From NCBI GenBank assembly GCA_038248985.1, contig JBBRWV010000015.1:1-43065 (forward strand): a stretch of 43,065 bases of DNA, given 5' to 3'. The translations under genes and the position numbers were made by a program. Shown in pieces: positions 18,801 to 26,028 of this stretch (the stretch's first letter is position 1; every line of letters starts with the position of its first letter). This stretch comes from JBBRWV01 sp038248985 (lineage in GTDB: Bacteria; Planctomycetota; Phycisphaerae; WQYP01). Below the pieces are notes generated by a model, which was not told the DNA's origin, searched no databases, and saw only the letters and a list, made by a program, of their open reading frames with translations.

Positions 18801-20766
18801 CGGCGCCGAACCCTATCTGTTGCTGGGCTACTCTGCCTATTGGGCCGCCGGCGTGGGGCAGGATCAGGTGAAAAAGGCGCAGTTCGGACGCCGCCAGCGC
18901 GACATCGGTCACGCAGTCGACATCTTTCTGGTGCCCGAAAATATTGATGACTGGGATTCCTATGTGCGCGAGGTGATCCGCGGCGTGGGCAAGGAAGTGG
19001 GCGGGTTTGTCGTGTGGAACAATCCTGACACCGATGGCCCAATGGGCGTGAAGCCGGAAAAGTTTGCCCAGTTGCTGGCCTCGGCGAACAAGTATCGCCG
19101 CGCCTACAGCCCCAATACGCCGTTGCTCATCGGAGGCATGAACCGCGGCTCCGCGATTCCGTATCTGACGAAGCTCGCGGAGGTGGGGGGGCTCGACAAC
19201 ATCACTGGGGTAAACGTGCGGCTGGATGTCGGGCGGCTCTCGCCGGAAGATGCGGAAGTAGCCGGTTATGTTGAAGATCTGCGTGCGGTGTTGCGTCAGT
19301 TCAAATCGGATCCCAACCAAATAGGTCCGTCGGATACTAAAACAATTCTGCTGACCGATCTCGACTGGGCCGTGGAAAAAGATGCCGAGGGCCTCACTGG
19401 TTTTGACCAGGCGGCCTATCTGGTGCGTTCCGATCTGCTGCTTTCCAAATTCAATATTCAGCCGGCCCTGTCGGTGCGCAACGAGGATGACATTCGCTTG
19501 GGATTGGGGCTGACGTACCGCAACGCCCTGCGGATTCCTCCGACCGTCGCAAAATTTCCCACCTACCAGTTGCGTCCCGCCTGGTGGGCGCTGGCCCGCA
19601 CGCGCGCCTTGTTGACGCAATTGAATGTCCCCGTGGAATTGTCGGTTCCAGACTTGTTCCCCGGCCGCACGCGGGCTTTGCTCTACACCCGCAAGGCCAA
19701 TGCCAAGCAAATCTTGATCGTGTGGCGAAATGACGATCCCGGATTCGCATCTTTTAGCCGCACCGGAGTTGCCGTGGAGTCCGCCGAGGACGTCTTCGGC
19801 ACGCCCGCGACGGCGGAAAAAGACGGTGCCTATCCCGTCGGCAAGGTGCCCACCGTCTTCACCCTGGCAGGGTCGCCTGCGGATGTCGCAAAAAATATCG
19901 CCCGCCTGCAAGTGTTCGATTCGGCCGACACGGTCGCGTGGCATCAGCGCGTGCTGGCGGCCTTTCCGGCCTCCGGCGGCACGGCTACGCCCATGGAATC
20001 GCGTTTCATTTCCGGAGAGATGCTCAATGCCAACGCCATGACCTTCGTAAAAGGCGCATCCGAAAAACTGACGGTCAACGTCCCCAAGGATGCCGACATC
20101 ATTCTGCGCAAGCAGTATGTTCTGGACGATGTCGGGCAGTCGGCGGAGGTCTATGTCAACGATAAATCCGTCGGCGTGTGGGATTTGACCCGCTCGGATC
20201 AGCAACTTCGCAAGGGCGTGCGCGATGCGTTGTTCATCCTTCCCCGAAGCGCCCTGGCTGGCAAGCCTGAAGCGCTGGTCGAACTGCGCTACACCACCGC
20301 CGCCAACACAATTTCGTGGCAGATTCTGGAGTATCGCGATTCCGACCGCGGCCTATTTCCCCTGACCGCCGTCGGTCCGCTGCATGCCGATCAAAATGTC
20401 GGTCATGTGCGATTCTCACGCAACACGATCGGCTCGCCTCTGAAAATCGGCAACACCGGTTATGCCAGCGGCCTGGGCGTCTTTGCACAATCGCTCGTGG
20501 AGTATTCTGTTAATGGCCAGTTTTCGCGCTTCACCGCAACGATCGGCGTGGATGCGGCCACGGAAGGCCGCGGATCGGTCATTTTTGAAGTGTATGCCGA
20601 CGGGAAAAAGGTATACACTTCTCCGGTGATGTCAGGGCTGGAAGCGCCCCGGGACATCGATGTGGACATCCGGTCAGTCCGTCGTCTGCGGCTGGTAGTC
20701 ACCGACGCGGGCGATGGCAATAAGTTTGATGCCGCGAACTGGTGCAATCCCATTTTGCACCGCTGA
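15814..20766 (+). CDS. giant secreted carbohydrate-binding protein with TIM-barrel and C-terminal NPCBM domain
   Basis: This is a 1650-aa product. A signal peptide ends near an AFGQS site. Three jelly-roll modules follow (roughly residues 38-220, 320-550 and 645-880), two of them with a recognisable WIKGDGS / WVKGDGS strand. A TIM-barrel-like domain (about 950-1300) resembles GH5/GH39-type glycosidases, but the usual W-N-E-P acid/base motif reads W1068-N-N1070-P-D, so the catalytic Glu position is Asn. The C-terminus (about 1523-1650) is a clear NPCBM module: G-V-D followed by G-x-G-S-V-x-F-E-V and L-V-V-T-D-A-G-D-G near the end. The start overlaps the stop of the 2769-aa gene as ATGA. I infer a glycan-binding, possibly non-catalytic, partner of that protein. 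Confidence 0.8.
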   Translation: MNVFAMLKYVWPAPRRTRGVLTALTTFLLPTMAFGQSYHLVDNFSTTSVSSATISIQADTTAPKVGAASGRLSYQLDIKTRSAVIDLPDNYRTLPSAGTLKLWIKGDGSTNELQLVIRSAVQKTSTNGERYLENAQALGLPPVKLNFSEWKEVSLDASGVGAGRVIWLDGYRISAPPVPAAPLPDTTKSESSIELDDLRVIPATNAPTSAYTAGLIGPSVRAYSPDIAMNLDLRSFSKSKAKVRARLTMTDRNDNLVVDRDFPIELAAGESRELNLAATPDNLEAFLPPFNIVLDVISTDLPEITTRREQSLVMGNSLFLFDDLSNVTGRWFTAGQPAAFQMHTHNWQQWSHGEGQRYSAMAQTTAALARVKVPDADRATANAAVAGSPTVLGPYAMQINYQTTAIAFSGADRYLPGNAYRMGVWVKGDGSNSQLSALVLDYTDGGDFWPGGWKRTTADTSLCVLNFTDWRYIEVNLPGRGLGRNSPRGSTDDLDFPLEITAFHIDPRSKDDAPQSGSVLIGAIYAHTQQTAANSLSVQIAYDQTDLRYAPAANASAVIQNSWRMAPRQVKATWSLLDHSEKPIASGSATLDIPALKAVTWPIPLAEQAAAIKQHQGPFRLQLLAVDVRDVSVSSTREVIIGNADSEVHFADFESTRGYIGLTAAGVAPPSPGGPIAFTSTAQAHEGKQSLAITWDKGQTPTRFVSIDPALPGVPVAISMWIYGDNSGAIFYPLLGDRRGIIKGAPQGQWNMFLTRSTDGPLQNVVKMDFAGWKKFTFLLPPPQPNYKLDTPTLAFAPNYPLGLHLCVLSGGATNEKGIVFVDDIVVSTHLPPQRRLGLSIERAGESNVLKPGDIIRVTTTNFDASMKRQGQLTASVLNWRNIAVASITQTVDLAPGQSRQFTLAEKLPMGAYILRATLKDGAETLASTEDELLIADLTPHLGSDPAESLRSSWKLRVPLRDRYTFVDEDWDWVEHYPGNSQLDSIRARTRPVVDNGAEPYLLLGYSAYWAAGVGQDQVKKAQFGRRQRDIGHAVDIFLVPENIDDWDSYVREVIRGVGKEVGGFVVWNNPDTDGPMGVKPEKFAQLLASANKYRRAYSPNTPLLIGGMNRGSAIPYLTKLAEVGGLDNITGVNVRLDVGRLSPEDAEVAGYVEDLRAVLRQFKSDPNQIGPSDTKTILLTDLDWAVEKDAEGLTGFDQAAYLVRSDLLLSKFNIQPALSVRNEDDIRLGLGLTYRNALRIPPTVAKFPTYQLRPAWWALARTRALLTQLNVPVELSVPDLFPGRTRALLYTRKANAKQILIVWRNDDPGFASFSRTGVAVESAEDVFGTPATAEKDGAYPVGKVPTVFTLAGSPADVAKNIARLQVFDSADTVAWHQRVLAAFPASGGTATPMESRFISGEMLNANAMTFVKGASEKLTVNVPKDADIILRKQYVLDDVGQSAEVYVNDKSVGVWDLTRSDQQLRKGVRDALFILPRSALAGKPEALVELRYTTAANTISWQILEYRDSDRGLFPLTAVGPLHADQNVGHVRFSRNTIGSPLKIGNTGYASGLGVFAQSLVEYSVNGQFSRFTATIGVDAATEGRGSVIFEVYADGKKVYTSPVMSGLEAPRDIDVDIRSVRRLRLVVTDAGDGNKFDAANWCNPILHR

Positions 20767-20790
20767 GGATCTCTAGCTCAAGGAGAGTTT

Positions 20791-21735
20791 GTGCCAAGCC
20801 TGCTCACCGCCATTGGCGCTTGTGTTTCACTGATGATACTGCTGTTCGCCAACAACCTGGCGTGTTCCAAGGCCCCCGCGGGGATGGCGGTTGCCGGTCC
20901 CGCGACCGAGCCGAGCGGTCCCGCATCGCCACCCACTACTGCGCCGGCCGTTCCGTATACGAAGACGCCGCTGGTCATCGATGGCGCGCTGGATGAGGAC
21001 GTGTGGAAATCCGCCACCGCCATTCCGGTCGACCATGTTCACTACAAAAAAAATCTGCGCGCCGCGGCCAATCCCATGAATGCCCGATACGCGTACGACG
21101 AAAACTATCTCTACATCGGTTACGAGACATTTGAGAAGCAACTGTTGGCGCTGGGTACGGGCAACAAGCAGGGGCCCACGCACAATCAGCGCGAGGGGGC
21201 GCTGATTTTCATTCCCAATAAAAAAGTCGATGTTGTGGAATTTTTCATCGCCTTCGACGACCTCCACTTCATGTGGGAGATTCATCTCAATGCCGCCAAC
21301 CAGTTCAACGACATCTTCTGCATCGTGCCCAATCCCTCCTGGCCCGTGGCCAAGTCCTCCTTCGCCGCGCCCTTTGGCATCATGTTCTTTGAAGACCCGT
21401 ATCTGCCCGATGATGGCAAAAACACCTTGAAGACCGCGGTGCGGCTCAAGCCCAAGGCCGACGGCACACCTGCCACCCTGAATGATTCCACCGACAACAC
21501 GGGCTACACCGCCGAGATCCGCATTCCCTGGCGCTCGCTCGGCGCGCCTCAGGCATGGGCCCAGGGCAAGCCGCCCGTCTTCGCGCCGGCCGGTCATGAG
21601 TTCAGCATTCTGGCCGTCTGTCAGGATGCCGAACTGCCGGACCGCTATCACACCTCCGTCGCCAACCTGCCCGACCCCTGGTTTCACAAGTGTGCTCCGC
21701 AATGGCCGCGCTACACGTTGGGCCCGAAGCAGTAA
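20791..21735 (+). CDS. secreted CBM9/DOMON-like carbohydrate-binding protein
   Basis: This 314-aa protein begins with GTG. The start is fixed by a strong AAGGAGAG (20780-20787) only 3 bases before it. An N-terminal hydrophobic segment ends at ANNLACS; the Cys could be lipidated, but the -3 residue (Asn) is not a good lipobox, so lipoprotein status is uncertain. From about residue 58 the sequence follows the CBM9-like pattern: T-P-L-V-I-D-G-x-L-D-E-D-V-W, then Y-x-Y-D-E-N-Y-L-Y-I-G-Y and a late I-R-I-P-W-R-S-L strand. Known relatives bind sugars or haem outside the cytoplasm. It follows the 1650-aa gene by 24 bases and probably belongs to the same transcript, adding another glycan-binding component. 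Confidence 0.82.
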   Translation: MPSLLTAIGACVSLMILLFANNLACSKAPAGMAVAGPATEPSGPASPPTTAPAVPYTKTPLVIDGALDEDVWKSATAIPVDHVHYKKNLRAAANPMNARYAYDENYLYIGYETFEKQLLALGTGNKQGPTHNQREGALIFIPNKKVDVVEFFIAFDDLHFMWEIHLNAANQFNDIFCIVPNPSWPVAKSSFAAPFGIMFFEDPYLPDDGKNTLKTAVRLKPKADGTPATLNDSTDNTGYTAEIRIPWRSLGAPQAWAQGKPPVFAPAGHEFSILAVCQDAELPDRYHTSVANLPDPWFHKCAPQWPRYTLGPKQ

Positions 21736-21750
21736 TCAGACAGGTGAACC

Positions 21751-23778
21751 ATGCTCCGTTCATCACCGGATAGATCTGCCGCGCACGTGCGCCGTACTGC
21801 AAAGCGGACGACATGGCTCATCTGCGGTGTGGCAATGGGCCTATTGAGCGCCCGTGCGCTGCATGCCCACGACGATGGCACACCGCATTCACATGATGCG
21901 CCCGCCACGGGGCCGGCGCAGAAAACAACGCCGTCCGCCGAGGAATTGTTCGCCGAAAAGCTGCACGGCTCCGATTGGCCTGAGCTGTCCGAGGCGCAGA
22001 GTCAGCAATTGATGGCCCGCGGGATGTCTGTCGCGGTGATCGCAGCAACGCACCTCAACGAAATGAAGCAGGATAAATCCACCGAACTCTTGCGCTTGAT
22101 TTCCCAACTGGCACGCAGTCGCCGGACGCAACCGGAGTTGCTCCGCCTATATGACCCCATCGCGTACCTGACTTTCTACGGCCCCGATGCCCGCGCGAAA
22201 CAACAGCAATTTGCGGTTCCACTGATGTGGAGAAAATGGCCGTCTCAAACGGTCTATACCATGGTCCGCGTCGCACCCCTGCCACTGCTCGCCTATCTGC
22301 AGACGCAGGCCGATGCCAAGATGCCCGACTCGGATCATCTCGAAGAAGTTTTTCGCGAGTGGGGCTGGTGGGTGCGCACGGGTAATGAAATTCAACACGT
22401 CAAAGAGCTGAATGAAATTATTCCTCGCCTCTTCAAAAATGCCACGATCACCACCGATGAAAAGTTACTGGCGGCGTTGGTCCGTTTCACGGGAGAAGCC
22501 CACGCAACGGCCGCCGTTCCCTTGCTGCTGCCCTGCTTATCCCACAACTCTGAGACAGTCCGCGCCGGCACCGCCGCAGCGCTGTTACGTATCCTGCGCG
22601 TACTTCCCGCCGCCGATCGTTCCGCAGTGCGCGACGCCGTGGTCGACCGTTTGAATAACGAAACCGGTACCGAGGCCCAAACCGCGCTCGCTGCCACCGC
22701 CGAAATACTCGGCGCTGAGGAAAGTGTGGGCGACGCCCTGCTCGACCTGTCCAGCCGCGCAAAATCGCCCGCCGTCCGTCGCGCAATCCTGTTCAGTGCC
22801 GCCCATGCCCAATGGTCCAAGCGTGACAAACTCATTCTCGCTGGATTGGCCGACCCCGACCCGGGCACGATCGCCGTGGCCCTGCAGGCGGTCGCCGCCC
22901 ACCCCACACCCGCGGCGCTTCCTTCCGTTTTGGAATTGCTCGACTCGATCAAATCCGCGCAGTCTCCCCTGATCGACGCCGCCGGCGCCCTGGCCGACCC
23001 CCGCGCCGTCCCCACCCTGAAACGCTGGCTGGCCGACACCAATCCCGCGATCCGCCTGAAGATCGCTCTGGCCTTGGAAAAGATCGCCGCTGCCGAGAGT
23101 GCCGCCAAGAAATCCTCTACCGCCGCCACGCTGCTCTTGAGCGAACTGAATCATGAAGCCTCCTCAATGGTCGTGCCGCACCTGATCGCCGCCGCCGCGC
23201 GCCTGCGCCTGCCCGATGCCGAACCCACGTTGATTGCTCTGGCGGTCGATTCCACCGCGCCGCTGGTAGTCCGCACGCAAGCCGTGTGGGCCCTGGGTAA
23301 ATTTGACTCGCCGGCCGTCCGCAAAACCCTGCAGGACCTTCAGGACGACACCAAGAAATATTTCGGCGACGCCTTCGACCCCGCGCTGCCCGCCGGCTCT
23401 CCCGAAAGAATCGAACAGGCCCGATTGTTTGTCGCGCTGAGCCGCATGCAGCTCGGCGTCCCCGGCGCCAAGCAGGAAGCCGAAGCCATCTGCCGCCGCG
23501 GCAACCCCACCACGCAACTCACAATGCTCATGGTGCTGGCCGAACTGCAGCTCGATCACCCCGCCGTACGCCAGGGCTTGAACTCCTCCGAGTTCGCCAT
23601 CTTGCTCGCCGCGATAAAAGCCGCCGAAGCCATCGACCCGCAAAAATATTATGCCGACCTCCTGGCCCTGCAACGCGCTCCCTTTATCGCGCCGCTCGGC
23701 GCGTCCGGCCTCAACACGATGGGCCTGAACGCCATTCTTCAATCCGCCATAGATGCCGGCCAGGAGGATAAGAAATGA
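21751..23778 (+). CDS. secreted HEAT-repeat protein
   Basis: This 675-aa protein has an N-terminal hydrophobic segment (about residues 20-40), followed by a short His/Asp-rich stretch (HAHDDGTPHSHD) that could bind metal. The rest is largely helical, with clear HEAT/PBS-lyase-type repeats, for example at about residues 254-283 and 416-447 (pattern A-V-P-x-L-x-x-x-L-x-D, then R-x-x-x-A-x-A-L). HEAT solenoids are protein-binding scaffolds; here the protein appears exported and probably joins the surface complex encoded upstream. AGGTGA at 21742-21747 lies close to the ATG. The gene starts 15 bases after the CBM9-like gene and its stop overlaps the next start. I cannot assign a specific function. 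Confidence 0.8.
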   Translation: MLRSSPDRSAAHVRRTAKRTTWLICGVAMGLLSARALHAHDDGTPHSHDAPATGPAQKTTPSAEELFAEKLHGSDWPELSEAQSQQLMARGMSVAVIAATHLNEMKQDKSTELLRLISQLARSRRTQPELLRLYDPIAYLTFYGPDARAKQQQFAVPLMWRKWPSQTVYTMVRVAPLPLLAYLQTQADAKMPDSDHLEEVFREWGWWVRTGNEIQHVKELNEIIPRLFKNATITTDEKLLAALVRFTGEAHATAAVPLLLPCLSHNSETVRAGTAAALLRILRVLPAADRSAVRDAVVDRLNNETGTEAQTALAATAEILGAEESVGDALLDLSSRAKSPAVRRAILFSAAHAQWSKRDKLILAGLADPDPGTIAVALQAVAAHPTPAALPSVLELLDSIKSAQSPLIDAAGALADPRAVPTLKRWLADTNPAIRLKIALALEKIAAAESAAKKSSTAATLLLSELNHEASSMVVPHLIAAAARLRLPDAEPTLIALAVDSTAPLVVRTQAVWALGKFDSPAVRKTLQDLQDDTKKYFGDAFDPALPAGSPERIEQARLFVALSRMQLGVPGAKQEAEAICRRGNPTTQLTMLMVLAELQLDHPAVRQGLNSSEFAILLAAIKAAEAIDPQKYYADLLALQRAPFIAPLGASGLNTMGLNAILQSAIDAGQEDKK

Positions 23779-24419
23779 AACGCCCGACAACCCGCCACGC
23801 GTTCCTCGGTATTCTCGCCGCACTGGCGGGCGCAGGATCATTGCCGCTCGCCACCAGCGCCCACGAATCCCCCATTGATCACGTCAGCCGCGTCCTGCAA
23901 TTGACCGTGCAACGCAAGGATGCCGTCGATCATCTGATGATTTCGTACCGCATCGTACTTTCCGAACGCGCCGCGCTGTTGCAACTTCGCGCCATGGATG
24001 CCAACCAGGATGCCAAAATATCCGATGCCGAGCGCGCCGAATATCTCGACAAACTGGCCGTGGATATCTCCCGCCAGATGCAAATGACCGTCGATGAAAC
24101 CGCCGTGCCCGTCGCCGTCGCTGGCTCGTGCCAACTCGATGCGGAGTTTGGCCAGACCTTCACTTTTTCCGTGCCCCTTCCCCGTCTCACCTCCGGCGTT
24201 CACACCGCGCAGCTTTTGGACATGTACTCGCGTAATTTTCCCGGCCCGTATGTCTTGCGGGCCTCGCGGCCCGGCACGACCACCCAACCCGCGATCTCAC
24301 CCGTGGAACTGTCCATCTCCGGCATAGGCGGTGAAACGCCGACCACTGCGCCCGCACTCCGGCACGATAAACCCCACGAAAGCATGATCGCTGTGAAACT
24401 GAAGCTGACCGTCCCCTGA
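23775..24419 (+). CDS. secreted EF-hand protein, last gene of the cluster
   Basis: This 214-aa protein has a signal peptide ending near residue 30 (TSAH). It carries one well-formed EF-hand loop: D75-x-N77-x-D79-x-K81-x-S83-x-x-E86, which fits the calcium-binding consensus. The remaining sequence is beta-rich and not recognised. An excellent AGGAGG (23762-23767) lies 7 bases before the ATG, inside the end of the HEAT-repeat gene, and the two genes share ATGA, so they are probably translated together. A calcium-dependent structural role at the cell surface is inferred from the loop and from the neighbouring secreted proteins. The gene ends 27 bases from a convergent gene. Confidence 0.8.
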   Translation: MKRPTTRHAFLGILAALAGAGSLPLATSAHESPIDHVSRVLQLTVQRKDAVDHLMISYRIVLSERAALLQLRAMDANQDAKISDAERAEYLDKLAVDISRQMQMTVDETAVPVAVAGSCQLDAEFGQTFTFSVPLPRLTSGVHTAQLLDMYSRNFPGPYVLRASRPGTTTQPAISPVELSISGIGGETPTTAPALRHDKPHESMIAVKLKLTVP

Positions 24420-24446
24420 TCCCTGATTCGTATTTCCCGACCCGCC

Positions 24447-25955
24447 TCATCGCGTCTGCGTTGATGGTTCAATGCGTTCGAGCAGCGTCATGCTGTCGCC
24501 TGTCTGGGCCACGCGAAACAACGGCCGATACTTCGTAAAATCCGGCGAGTGGAGCAGGTCGAGCGTTCCGTACTGTTTCCATTGAATAATGCACTCTGCC
24601 TCTTCAATCTGCTTCTGCACGCGCCGGATTTCCGCCGGAGTCGGAATGCCCGGCTCCGGAAACCACGCATCCGGAAGCTGAATGTTGGCGGGCAGGTTTG
24701 GAATATAGCCGTGAGTCATCAGCAGCGTGGGCCGCCCCGCCACCAAGCCGCGAAACTTGTTCCATTCCTCCAGCTTGTCGGAATAAACAAACAGCCCGTC
24801 ATCCGTGCGCGGCTTCGTGCGCCAGTCGTTGATCGACCACTGCAAATGCTGCGTGTGCCCCAGAAGCGTCAGCCCAAGAATCGCCGCGAAAACAACCCGG
24901 TGCAGCGGAAATAGCGCGACTAGGATCGCCAGTGCGAGCATGGGCATGTACGAGTAGTAGGTCCACGAGCCCGTCCACCCGTAGAACCCGATGAGAAACG
25001 CGCCATGAAGTCCGACCACCGTCAGAAGTATTTCGCTGCGCATCGCATGGGCGAAGATGCGGGCATTCATCCATGAAGGAAGGATGCCGCGCCAGGACTT
25101 TGGCGTCAGAAGCGCCAGCGCAATCCCCAGTGAGCCCAGCACCGCGATCAGCCATATCCCCACCGGACTGCACACATAGTCGATGAGATGAGGTGTCCAC
25201 CAGAACGCGCGGCCCGACGGCGTAAAGAACCCGAAGTTCGTGGCCGCGTACGTCTTGGCGCCCGTCAGCGGCAGCAACGTATGCAGCACCGGTGCCACGC
25301 CGTAAAGCAGCGCCAGCCCGCCAAACGCCACGAAAAACGTGAGAATCGCCGGCACAAAATTGCGCACGCGCACTGCCCATACATCCGCCCTCCGCGTGAG
25401 GATGACAATGGTGAGAAACAGCCCGTAAACATACGCCATGGAAGGTTTGACAAAAATGCACAACGCCAGCGTGGCCAGCGCATTGTGCCGTTTTCCCTCG
25501 GCATGATCAGCCAATGCCATCAGCAACAGCAACGCCTCCAAAGGATGCGTGAACGTCAGATACGCCGGCATGATGGCAATCGGAAGTGCCGCCAGAAAAA
25601 TAAAAATCGAGCGGCGCGGCAATTTCAAAGCGATCAGTATTCGCGCCAGGGCACCCGCCATCAGCAGTTCCAGAAAAAACGTGACCCCCAAATACGTAAA
25701 CGGTGTCCGGCCGAAAACCGCGAACACCGCCCGCCCAAAAGCCAGCGGAATCAGCCCGTGCGTGTAGCCAAAGTCGATCGTCGGTACGTAATTCTTGGCG
25801 AGAAGAATATCCCCCTTGATCGTCGTCCCGGGATCGTAAAACGAAAAAAGCTGCCAGTCCGCCGCCTGCGTGGACGGAAACTGTATGAAAAAACTGACGC
25901 CGAGGATCAGGGCGATCAGGGCGGTGAGCCGGGTTTTGGAGGTCTCAAGTTTCAC
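24447..25955 (-). CDS. polytopic membrane protein, GT-C/PMT-like
   Basis: This 502-aa protein has about ten hydrophobic helices between residues 10 and 365 and a soluble C-terminal part. An acidic-aromatic stretch after the first helix (F-Y-D-P-G-T-T, near residues 40-46) resembles the first-loop Asp region of GT-C glycosyltransferases such as PMT/ArnT-type proteins, but no catalytic motif is certain. Members of that superfamily transfer sugars from lipid-linked donors outside the cytoplasmic membrane. The start is GTG at 25955 with no visible Shine-Dalgarno sequence. The gene is convergent with the EF-hand gene and divergent from moaA, with 73 bases between the two starts. It could equally be an unassigned transporter-like protein. 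Confidence 0.65.
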   Translation of the reverse strand: MKLETSKTRLTALIALILGVSFFIQFPSTQAADWQLFSFYDPGTTIKGDILLAKNYVPTIDFGYTHGLIPLAFGRAVFAVFGRTPFTYLGVTFFLELLMAGALARILIALKLPRRSIFIFLAALPIAIMPAYLTFTHPLEALLLLMALADHAEGKRHNALATLALCIFVKPSMAYVYGLFLTIVILTRRADVWAVRVRNFVPAILTFFVAFGGLALLYGVAPVLHTLLPLTGAKTYAATNFGFFTPSGRAFWWTPHLIDYVCSPVGIWLIAVLGSLGIALALLTPKSWRGILPSWMNARIFAHAMRSEILLTVVGLHGAFLIGFYGWTGSWTYYSYMPMLALAILVALFPLHRVVFAAILGLTLLGHTQHLQWSINDWRTKPRTDDGLFVYSDKLEEWNKFRGLVAGRPTLLMTHGYIPNLPANIQLPDAWFPEPGIPTPAEIRRVQKQIEEAECIIQWKQYGTLDLLHSPDFTKYRPLFRVAQTGDSMTLLERIEPSTQTR

Positions 25956-26013
25956 GTGCTGCGTTTCAATGGCAAGAGAAAAAAACAGTCAAAAGGATAT
26001 GAGATGTCCGGAA

Positions 26014-26022
26014 TGATATACT
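26014..26022 (+). promoter_or_regulatory. extended -10 element abutting the moaA start
   Basis: TGATATACT here is an extended -10 (TGn-TATACT). Its end is only 6 bases before the moaA ATG, so transcription would begin at or next to that A. There is no Shine-Dalgarno sequence in between and no good -35 at 16-18 bases. A leaderless moaA mRNA is inferred. Confidence 0.5.
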
Positions 26023-26028
26023 GTCCGC

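Noticed and set aside
16771..20205. 1144-codon open frame on the minus strand opposite the 1650-aa gene
   Set aside because: It lies wholly within a gene with clear domains on the other strand, has no ribosome site, and is rich in Arg/His/Gly/Gln as expected of an antisense frame in GC-rich DNA.
21046..21053. Run of eight A in the CBM9-like gene as a programmed frameshift site
   Set aside because: The frame continues normally through the run into conserved CBM9 strands, and no useful alternative frame follows.
12000..26028. A dif-type recombination site near the skew change
   Set aside because: I looked through the few intergenic gaps and saw no sequence resembling the 28-bp dif palindrome; coding regions were not searched exhaustively.
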